Part shown: positions 9,301 through 15,529 of the stretch, in pieces
Layout of the letters: each line of letters begins with the position of its first letter
Numbering within the stretch: the first letter of the stretch is position 1
Assembly: GCA_963712655.1 (NCBI GenBank)
Contig: CAVQIT010000008.1
Span: 1,674,001 to 1,738,000, forward strand
Length of the DNA stretch: 64,000 bases
Reading direction: 5' to 3'
From: Pollutimonas sp963712655
GTDB taxonomy: Bacteria; Pseudomonadota; Gammaproteobacteria; Burkholderiales; Burkholderiaceae_B
Notes under the pieces: generated by a model
The model's database searches: none
Told to the model about the DNA's origin: nothing
Seen by the model: the letters and a program-made list of their open reading frames with translations, nothing else
Program-made: the position numbers and the translations under genes

Positions 9301-9929
9301 ATGCCTGCCGTTAAGTTCTTGATCTTATCCTCTGACATATCCAGGCGACCACACATAACCAATCGGTAGTCAAACTTATGCGTCTTGACAGAATTTGGTT
9401 GAGGGATACCAGGCTCAAGCGTGTATGTCTCCCTATGCGGCGGACGGATATGTTTTGCACTATCTGCAAGACGTGGTCCGACGCCAATTACTATGTCTGC
9501 TTCCTTCAACAAAGACTTTTGAGCTTGGATTTTTTTGGAGCTATCACTTTGTTTCAAATAATAGTAGTTTGAGTAATCCATGTGGTGGAAGACGATGCTT
9601 TTTCCTCCTAGTGCTTTACTCATGTAAATTGCAGCACCTCCAGTAATTGCATCATGCCCAACCCAGGAAATATTCGGACTTTGCGATATGTTTTCTTTTA
9701 TGAACTCAACTGATTTCTTGTCGAACGTATCGAAGCTAGTCGGCAAGATTTTTATAACGATATTCTTTGGGGGCTCAGCGTCAAAACTTCCGCCCGCCGG
9801 TAGGAATACAAGACTCTTTGTTTTTAACTTTGCAATCGCGTTGCAGAGATCCATATTGAACGAATTGACTCCTCCATTTGCGGAGGACCAGGCCGTGGCA
9901 AAAAACACATATATCTGATTATTTGACAT
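6336..9929 (-). CDS. GT4 glycosyltransferase - NACHT ATPase - pentapeptide-like fusion, putative defence sensor
   Basis: 1197 residues, no signal peptide. Residues 1-370 form a GT-B/GT4 glycosyltransferase: the nucleotide-binding GGVNSF loop near 19-24 and the EGFGLVAWE motif (E289 and E297, the E-x7-E pair). Residues about 420-545 are an unrecognised linker domain. A NACHT/STAND ATPase follows, with Walker A GGMGKTW (about 588-594), Walker B LIVDGLDEL (about 671-679) and sensor LLTTRDS (about 709-715). Near the C terminus (about 1028-1072) comes a run resembling pentapeptide repeats (LDFSS, FLDYKNFARSKFEGAIFIS). The GT-B domain occupies the position where NLR-like defence proteins carry an effector. 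It is the last gene of a minus-strand defence cluster, 296 bases beyond the SRA-HNH gene. The gene is visibly AT-richer than the backbone, consistent with transfer. Function as an abortive-infection sensor is inference. Confidence 0.85.
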   Translation of the reverse strand: MSNNQIYVFFATAWSSANGGVNSFNMDLCNAIAKLKTKSLVFLPAGGSFDAEPPKNIVIKILPTSFDTFDKKSVEFIKENISQSPNISWVGHDAITGGAAIYMSKALGGKSIVFHHMDYSNYYYLKQSDSSKKIQAQKSLLKEADIVIGVGPRLADSAKHIRPPHRETYTLEPGIPQPNSVKTHKFDYRLVMCGRLDMSEDKIKNLTAGIKGAVTVLARLQHQRGSISLIGTTPSEVAKMRLPTGHSVAINPIPYISSREEYFEELQDADLVLMPSVREGFGLVAWEALSLGIPVLVSKSSGFYELMGKLDLSHLVASVEISGIPVIDGQSIANELHSCLTNYAALKENAQEAAHALKSHTWQRTAERFLELSSSMAEITANLPNEASADVQKSEIRQEQARPVALNREIQSAGFERFEDVLALTAKRRSLLLPKSDTTDFSRNQKIKFEYWAAYSPVPSYFLYIHYSANLKQTLKRFSEQLRKTEQMVPKQLFILRRDKGESQYIKRLISDENLKIDASIFTLKDYIWDYCIDESFRKTVADAPTHYIDQKISFQGDKNDGTSAGELFLEKLSKSPEVNAHLVVAPGGMGKTWLCRNLAASLLRNHSENRLPVLIQAENLREYIDDVGSAHVQVASVFDLYDLYSRSQKSERQYDRSTFELAIICGNIVLIVDGLDELATMLQERFDLNKFLESVVELSSSLLTSHILLTTRDSLLVDDNVISQLGIAKYELLGFDHTDWKNYAAKRFSKHPYKDELTVKLTNTLSSLRFSDDGGRIVPFFVDVLCNVIEDDSNSGSSQSFDLSSGATPYPSNNEVIDHLIHSVFRREIRRQSIDLDIDKLIMLLTELVSEQGDNFGIDALRHALTLYYDTRADSLLGKISLNPLFLKGPNSLRLRYDFLQSYFRSLFLIECFQGALHTPEALNAFAKSNATQSPEVAYLRKFYQGKSGVLDELVSKLIPKFGEQARSSDHKRAELGRRAISGVLKIYVAARNFGSAKISEKIMEFFPSSANIKAIDGVAIYGDFPSLDFSSTTVFNSKFLDYKNFARSKFEGAIFISCIFENCLGETQLGNTLHLATFESSCTLGDVAELVTSSRNSQVVEQTAIEQECLLFLRSFYKSGGSFDPKPAWIKFSAKVRGLKAKTLDKLVPKYLIVKTKKGSDTHYELAPEFVSSARNFIDNNYVDTKMRVFIDFVR

Positions 9930-10225
9930 TTATTTTCCTATTTTCTAACCAGTTTCCAAGCAATTCTATCCGGTAGACGCTTGTGTTCCAGCATGTGAAC
10001 TTTGACCCTGCCGAACGGCATTTTATGGATCGACTTCCCGAACGACAGTCACTGATCGACGGGAGTCTCTTATCAAGGACGTCATGCGCTACCCTGAGCG
10101 GGGCGTTACGTTTTCTCAGGGATAGGGCCTCTAGTAGAGAGGGGTGGAATGTGCCTGATTCGTTGAGCCGTCGTCGTGATCGTGACCGGGGGGGAGACAA
10201 AGCCATATGTGAATTATCTCTTTCT
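9930..10225. other. Intergenic region between the NACHT-fusion and SRA-HNH genes
   Basis: About 296 bases with no convincing gene. An imperfect hairpin (CCCTGAG ... CTCAGGG, about 10093-10123) is visible but has no T-tract. The promoter of the GT4-NACHT gene probably lies here. Confidence 0.45.
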
Positions 10226-11347
10226 TTACTCGCCCAGTTTCTCTACAGCTCTCAAGCGATCTTGCAGTCTGCCATTCCACGCTTCCCCATCCTCGCCTGA
10301 ATGGATACGTCGATGGCAATTGGGGCAGATCGCGCCAACCCAAGCAGGGTGGTCTGGTCCTTCATCAGCTAGGCGCTGTGTGTGGTGGGGCTCGAGGTAG
10401 GGCGTTCCGCCTTTCTTTTTGAACGGAGCTGGCTGATCGCAGGCTTCACACTTGCCGTTAGCTCTAGTAAGTACATAGCGTTTTATGGCCTCACTTCGCT
10501 TGAACCACGTGCGCTTTGCAGTTGCGGGATCGGCTTGTGCAGGCTGTTCAGCAGCAGCCACGTATGCAGCTTCCTTCAGGCTTATAAGGCTTGGAGTGGT
10601 GGCCGGGACCGACGGAGCCGCTAGGTAAGGTAATTCGGAATGAGCGTTTGTGGCAACTGGCATCAAATTGAATGCGATGGCTTGCCGGTCTTCGTTTGCT
10701 TTGTCTGCTCGTGTTAAGAAACACCAGGAAGCACACTCGAACATTCCTTCATAGCGGACGCCCTTCCCTTTCCCTAGATCTCTGAAGAGAAGCAAGTCTT
10801 TCCCGTTTTCTCGGTGGTCACGGATTGCTTTGTTGCCTCCGGTAAATGTCATAGGGCCACTTTGCCCTTCGCCGGTGTAAACGAAAACACCGTCTATCCA
10901 GTCGTCATGGTAGCCATAGGCTTTCCCACTATCACCAGAAAATAAAAAAATGACAGGAAAATCCTTAGGTGTCCAAATGCCAGCTTGAAGTTGCCCACCA
11001 TACGTGACTACAAGCTCCTTTCGGAGGTAGGTGGAACCGCGAATCAAAGAAGTTGCAGGGTGTGGGGTTTGAGTAATGGAAAAACCGAGTCGCGCAAAGC
11101 ACTTAACAACGGATTCTTCTCCTCCAGAAAACTCAGAGGCCCTAAGAGCTCTTCCGTGCTGCTTGCCATATGCAGCACCCGCGATCGCTTTAGAGTCGTA
11201 GTCGCGGCCCTCGTGCTTAAGAACGTAGATTCTGGACTGTTTGTAGCCGTAAGCTTCCAGGAAGGCTTTTTTCCCTTTCAAATCAAACTCGTGAATGGTT
11301 GCCATAACGGCATCACGTGACGTTAGGTCACTCAGTAATTTACTCAA
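10226..11347 (-). CDS. ScoMcrA/SRA-like HNH endonuclease, modification-dependent restriction
   Basis: 373 residues in three parts. About 1-92 resembles the N-terminal head domain of ScoMcrA-type enzymes (YDSKAIAGAAYGKQHG, EFSGGEESVVKCFARLGF). About 105-215 is an SRA/YDG-like module, the fold that flips modified cytosines (GIWTPKDFPVIFLFSGDSG, DGVFVYTGEGQSGPM, TGGNKAIRDH, KDLLLFRD). About 290-352 is an HNH nuclease with zinc ligands C300/C303 and C341/C344 and catalytic LEPHHTQRLAD. The architecture predicts cleavage of DNA carrying 5-methylcytosine-like or other base modifications, as in type IV restriction. It reads with the DUF2075 gene upstream (121-base gap). No methyltransferase is adjacent, as expected for type IV. 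Confidence 0.85.
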   Translation of the reverse strand: MSKLLSDLTSRDAVMATIHEFDLKGKKAFLEAYGYKQSRIYVLKHEGRDYDSKAIAGAAYGKQHGRALRASEFSGGEESVVKCFARLGFSITQTPHPATSLIRGSTYLRKELVVTYGGQLQAGIWTPKDFPVIFLFSGDSGKAYGYHDDWIDGVFVYTGEGQSGPMTFTGGNKAIRDHRENGKDLLLFRDLGKGKGVRYEGMFECASWCFLTRADKANEDRQAIAFNLMPVATNAHSELPYLAAPSVPATTPSLISLKEAAYVAAAEQPAQADPATAKRTWFKRSEAIKRYVLTRANGKCEACDQPAPFKKKGGTPYLEPHHTQRLADEGPDHPAWVGAICPNCHRRIHSGEDGEAWNGRLQDRLRAVEKLGE

Positions 11348-11468
11348 AGCGACTTCCGTATGAAACGAGTGGGATTGAAAACGTCCAATCTTAATAATCT
11401 AGGCTCCAGACGATAACTCCAACCTGCGCTGATCTCACGACTTAGTGCAGTATTTTTTATGTAAGTCG

Positions 11469-13397
11469 TCATGTTGTGGCCCCGCTATTAAGAATATTCT
11501 TACCGGGGTTAAAGGATTTCTGGATTCCTACTGATCGAACGCTGTGAATATGTGAGCGGAAGTAATTTCTTGTCTCCTCATCACTGCAAAACACATAACA
11601 TCCATTCATTCCGCGGGTCATTAAGGTTCTATATGTATTCTTGATGATCAAATCTACTTCAGCCTTTACCTGATCAGGATCGATTTTTAGCCGTTTTTTA
11701 TACCCCCGAATTGATCTGTCGTGTCGATCCCGCTTCTCGGGAACGGTTATAACTTGCCCGCCACGTACGATAAGGTCCGGCCCGATAATGACGCCGATGT
11801 AATCCACCTCAAGGCCTTGGCAAGTATGAATGCAGCCAACTTGCTCAACGGATTCCGGCGCAATGATCCAAAGGCTGCCATCTTTATCTAGGTTCCATTG
11901 CCGCCGGTATTGGTCGCCGATAACGATATCGGATGCGTTACAGTCCTTTTTACTTAGCCATGGCCAGCAATAGCCTGCAACCACGCGTGCTTTGTTGGTA
12001 GTGTTCTTGGTCTCGATCGCTTCATGGAGTGCTCCCGGTGAGTCAAACACACGGAGTTCATAGTCGGACGCGTCAAGTACTTGGTTTGCCGTCGGGCGAA
12101 TATCAAGCACATTATCCAACCATGCTAAATAACCATCCGATCCGCTACATCGGAACTGCGAAGCGATTTCGTATTCTTCGGTCGTTGCGCCTTTTGCTTC
12201 CGCGAAGTCGCGTATTGCTTGTTTTGTACCGATATCACTCAGGGTTACGCGTTGGTCTTCGTCGATAAAAAAGACGGTGCACGCGGAAGAGTTAATTAAC
12301 TCTTTGACCTGGTTTTCCCCCAGGTTGCCATACAAGCCGCTTTTTTCGTTTAGACGATGGGCCTCGTCCACTATCAGGAAGTCATAGGTGTTCGCGTCCA
12401 CGTCGAAAAAGCGGCCAGATCCTGAGAACATACTTGAAAACTTGGTCCGTGTGATAGTTCCCGTGAGCCTCGACTGGTAGACATCACGTGGAGCCGCATT
12501 TTTCGAAACATATTGGCCGAATAGACCTGCACTGGTTAGTTGAACCAGTAAGTTGATGGCCAGTACTGTTTTGCCCGTGCCAGGTCCACCTTCAATAATC
12601 ACGACCCTTGGTGCATCTGCTGAAGCCTTACGCGCCGATGCTAACGTTGATTCATACACTTCTTTCTGATCATCGATCAGGACGAACTCCGGCTTTGCTG
12701 TAAGAAGGCCTTTAAGAGCGTCAGCTAGTGCTTTGGATGGCCGGATGCGACCGTTAGCTAGTTCGTAAAGGACTTCTTTCGAGTCACCGTATTTGACATG
12801 TTTTTTGATGAAGTCTCGAAGCTGCTCGCGTTCCTTCGCACCTTTGAGAAATAGGGGGGCCTTCTGGGTATATCCGTCATAGTGGGGAGCATCAATGATC
12901 CCGTCTCGAGTGTAATTGTGCAGATAGGCGCAAGGCTTGATGGATATGCCGCCGTCGTATACCGCCTCGTTAAAGCCTTCGAGCAATGAAGCGTATGACC
13001 AGGCCTGGTAGGAAGGGTGGACAACTTCTCTAAGTCCTTTACCCAAGTAGGTAACCACAATGCCGTCTTTTTCAGTTGCAGTAGCGGTTTCCCATTGTTT
13101 GAGCTCAATGACGATCGCATTCTTGTTTCCGGTGGCGTCCCTACCAGTTAGGGTGACATCGATTCTTTTGGAGGATTGCGGAAGATGCAGCTCGACGGCA
13201 ATACCCATCTCGTCGGGGATCTCGTCATCGCGCAGTACGCGGGCAACGTAGCCAAGGGACTCCCTCCATGATCGGATCTCAGAGCTATTGACCCGTCTTC
13301 CTGTTGTTGCTTTGAAGTTCGCAAGAATGACATTTTCAATGTCATCGTAGTCGCTGTGGTAAAGAAACTGCTTCTTATCTGCTTCATAGACGATCAT
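11469..13397 (-). CDS. DUF2075 superfamily I helicase/ATPase with nuclease-like N terminus
   Basis: About 642 residues from the ATG at 13397, chosen because AGGGGAAG lies 6 bases upstream; an upstream TTG at 13415 is less likely. The N-terminal 150 residues contain RIDVTLTG followed by AIVIELKQWE, a D ... E-x-K pattern of PD-(D/E)xK nucleases. The ATPase has Walker A GGPGTGKTVLA (near residue 270), Walker B FLIVDEAHRL and FFIDEDQRVT, and the late motif CIHTCQGLEVDYIGVIIG, as in DUF2075/Schlafen-type helicases. It follows the MazG-like gene by 27 bases and is almost certainly co-transcribed with it. Predicted role is nucleic-acid unwinding or translocation coupled to cleavage in phage defence. 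The family is known, but this gene pairing is not one I can name. Confidence 0.85.
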   Translation of the reverse strand: MIVYEADKKQFLYHSDYDDIENVILANFKATTGRRVNSSEIRSWRESLGYVARVLRDDEIPDEMGIAVELHLPQSSKRIDVTLTGRDATGNKNAIVIELKQWETATATEKDGIVVTYLGKGLREVVHPSYQAWSYASLLEGFNEAVYDGGISIKPCAYLHNYTRDGIIDAPHYDGYTQKAPLFLKGAKEREQLRDFIKKHVKYGDSKEVLYELANGRIRPSKALADALKGLLTAKPEFVLIDDQKEVYESTLASARKASADAPRVVIIEGGPGTGKTVLAINLLVQLTSAGLFGQYVSKNAAPRDVYQSRLTGTITRTKFSSMFSGSGRFFDVDANTYDFLIVDEAHRLNEKSGLYGNLGENQVKELINSSACTVFFIDEDQRVTLSDIGTKQAIRDFAEAKGATTEEYEIASQFRCSGSDGYLAWLDNVLDIRPTANQVLDASDYELRVFDSPGALHEAIETKNTTNKARVVAGYCWPWLSKKDCNASDIVIGDQYRRQWNLDKDGSLWIIAPESVEQVGCIHTCQGLEVDYIGVIIGPDLIVRGGQVITVPEKRDRHDRSIRGYKKRLKIDPDQVKAEVDLIIKNTYRTLMTRGMNGCYVFCSDEETRNYFRSHIHSVRSVGIQKSFNPGKNILNSGATT

Positions 13398-13424
13398 TGC
13401 CGCTTCCCCTGCCAATGGCGGATC

Positions 13425-13814
13425 TTAGAGTTCGGTGTACTTCTTACTCGAACCTTTGGCCTTTTCGGCAGGATATTTTTCGGCGTTTTTTTGAAGCTTG
13501 TTTTGAACAGCTTCGTTCAGGTCGATCCCCAGTACAGATGCTAAGCGGACAAGGTAGAGTTGCACGTCGGCCAGCTCATCCTTTACTGCTTGTGATGTGT
13601 CAGGATTGGTACCAGCGGCTAGAGACTGCGCTTCTGTCATCCATTGGAAAATTTCTGTGAGCTCGCCGACCTCCCCTGTGAGCGCCATGACCAGATTTTT
13701 TGGGGAGTGAAATTGGGCCCAATCGCGATCAGTAGCGAATTTCTCCAATGCGTGGCTTAAAGGAGCCACATCGATTAGGGGCTGAGTTTGCGGAACGTCT
13801 TTGTGTTTAGTCAC
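13425..13814 (-). CDS. MazG-like nucleotide pyrophosphohydrolase
   Basis: 129 residues, a single-domain all-alpha NTP pyrophosphatase. The metal-binding E-x2-E ... E-x2-D signature is complete: GEVGELTE in the first helix pair and KDELADVQLYLVRLA in the second. Such enzymes hydrolyse (d)NTPs to monophosphates and pyrophosphate. The gene sits 27 bases upstream of the DUF2075 helicase. In this setting it could deplete or edit nucleotide pools during infection, or reset a nucleotide signal, rather than act as general house-cleaning. That is inference from neighbourhood. Similarity to dCTP pyrophosphatase-type MazG proteins is only by motif. Confidence 0.9.
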   Translation of the reverse strand: MTKHKDVPQTQPLIDVAPLSHALEKFATDRDWAQFHSPKNLVMALTGEVGELTEIFQWMTEAQSLAAGTNPDTSQAVKDELADVQLYLVRLASVLGIDLNEAVQNKLQKNAEKYPAEKAKGSSKKYTEL

Positions 13815-14039
13815 GGATGCCTGCCAATATGCGTATTACTACTTATACGTTATGTTACACGGGTAGGCAAATATTTGGCCAAGTCTTGGGCGCGACTGGC
13901 TCTTCTCCAAGAGTGTGGTTAGGGCGGCAAGGTGCGATGGCGCTTCTGAGAAGTGCGGCGATTATCAACCGTATTCGCCGCATTTCATGCGGTGTTTACG
14001 AGGCGCTTTACCGTAATCTTCACCAGGGTGGTGGGTTTT

Positions 14040-15044
14040 TTATATATGTTCCAGGAACTTGGACATTAACAGCACATTTTCACGATGAAACTCCAGGTAC
14101 TTGCGTTGTCCGCTAGAAAATGAGCCGACGTTTGGGGGCTGCTTTGGATCTAGGCCCATGCGAACCAATGACTCTTGATGGGCAACAGGAGAGACAATAG
14201 TTTGACCGTTGTCATCAAACCCAATAAACCCACGATCAAACAGATGGTCCATGCTAGGTGTCAAAAGCAAGCCGTTTTCACCATCCAGTCGTTCTTCGTT
14301 ATTAGCGTCACGCCAGGGCTTGCAATGGCTGGCCCGCAAGTGCTCTTCACGATTGACTCCAGTGATACGACATGCGTGCTCCAATGCCATTACGCGTTTT
14401 TTGAATAAACCTTGCCCACGACGCGCCAGGACAATTGCTTGCTTCTCGGTCTCTACCAGCTTCGTGTCTGTCTGCACCTGGTTCAGCTCGTGTTCTTCCC
14501 ACTGCACGAGTCCAACTCCTGACGACGTGTACGTTGGACGCTCTTCGGCAAGGTAATACCCCATCACTAAACTACGCGCCTCTGCGCCCAACAAATCAAT
14601 AAGCGTTGTTGCAAAGGTTTCGGGAAGGCATGTCAGGTAAACGCTTTGTAAACCAGCGCCGTTAGGGCGCAAGGGTGCGTATTTCGCGGGTAGCAGTGGT
14701 GCTAGGACCGTCATGTGATCGGCGGGCTTTGTCGTTAACCGTAGCTCATGGAATTTGACGTCTATACGCCATCCGATATTGTTCCAGTAAGCGCCGGCCT
14801 GGCCGAACTCCAAAGGCTTTGGGGCTTCGTAGGCATGTGAAGTCGCGATCCCGATTGCGCGGATATGGGTATTGCTGAAGGAGAATATGACATCACCAGG
14901 CGTGACTTCGCGCATGAAATCATAGAACGCGTTGCGCGCCTGGTTCGCCTTGCGTTTAGGTGACCAGAGATAACCACCTGGTACTTCATGGCGGTATGTT
15001 TGGTTTTGATTGACCCACCAATAACGCATACTGGGTTGACTCAC
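14040..15044 (-). CDS. EVE-like/HNH endonuclease, putative modification-dependent restriction enzyme
   Basis: 334 residues. The N-terminal 150 residues resemble an EVE (PUA-superfamily) reader: RYWWVNQNQTY, WSPKRKANQARNAFYDFM, PGDVIFSFSNTHIRAIGIA. EVE domains bind modified bases. The C-terminal part is an HNH_2-type nuclease with HLRASHCKPWRDANNEERLD, NGLLLTPSMDHLFDRGFIGF and conserved H, N and H residues. The pairing is a known layout for type IV-like restriction enzymes that cleave modified phage DNA. It is the first gene of the minus-strand block, 225 bases upstream of the MazG-like gene. Together with the SRA-HNH gene it gives the cluster two different modified-base readers. Confidence 0.85.
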   Translation of the reverse strand: MSQPSMRYWWVNQNQTYRHEVPGGYLWSPKRKANQARNAFYDFMREVTPGDVIFSFSNTHIRAIGIATSHAYEAPKPLEFGQAGAYWNNIGWRIDVKFHELRLTTKPADHMTVLAPLLPAKYAPLRPNGAGLQSVYLTCLPETFATTLIDLLGAEARSLVMGYYLAEERPTYTSSGVGLVQWEEHELNQVQTDTKLVETEKQAIVLARRGQGLFKKRVMALEHACRITGVNREEHLRASHCKPWRDANNEERLDGENGLLLTPSMDHLFDRGFIGFDDNGQTIVSPVAHQESLVRMGLDPKQPPNVGSFSSGQRKYLEFHRENVLLMSKFLEHI

Positions 15045-15529
15045 TTCTGGAAAATGTTTGATGTGAGCGTTGGGGTACTAATGTAGCATCGGCGTCGGTG
15101 GTCTGGGCGTTTCGGTCTTTTGAACTATTCGGAGTTTCCTAATAATTCAAAGGACCGGTCTCACTCGATTTTTTCTGATATTTGTCTGGTGACTATAGAC
15201 TATACGTGCTCATGCTCCAATGGTCGGATTTTGGCAAGCATGTTGCAGAAAAAGTCACTTGCGATCAGGCATCTCCATGAATTGGTCAAAATCGATTTCG
15301 CCATTGATAGAGACAGCACTTCAAACATAATCGTCGCTAGCCTAATGCGCTGTGTCGTACACAAATCAACCGGTTTTTTGCCGCTGCACATTGGCAGTCC
15401 CGAGAGCGGATGCTTTTATAACGGCCAGTGCCTCAATCACCGGGCTTGTCGTTTCTGTACAGGCAGGTTTATGATTGAAAAGATTTGACATCTTTTGATG
15501 CCAAAAATAATATCAAAGAGGGCAGAAGG
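15045..15529. other. Divergent intergenic region between the EVE-HNH and RloC-like genes
   Basis: About 485 bases. A plus-strand frame of about 120 codons (15120-15488) has no recognisable motifs, atypical composition and no ribosome-binding site, so it is not called. Promoters for both flanking genes should lie here, but no clear -35/-10 pair was picked out. Confidence 0.4.

Noticed and set aside
9919..10206. 95-codon minus-strand frame between the NACHT and SRA-HNH genes
   Set aside because: Rich in Arg and Ser with low-complexity start and no family resemblance; it would overlap the NACHT gene start.
11469..13397. Gabija-type or Cas4-like assignment for the DUF2075 gene
   Set aside because: The order nuclease-like N terminus then SF1/DUF2075 helicase does not match GajA/GajB, and no cysteine cluster typical of Cas4 is present.
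15120..15488. 122-codon frame upstream of the RloC-like gene
   Set aside because: No motif, no ribosome-binding site, atypical amino-acid composition; treated as noncoding.
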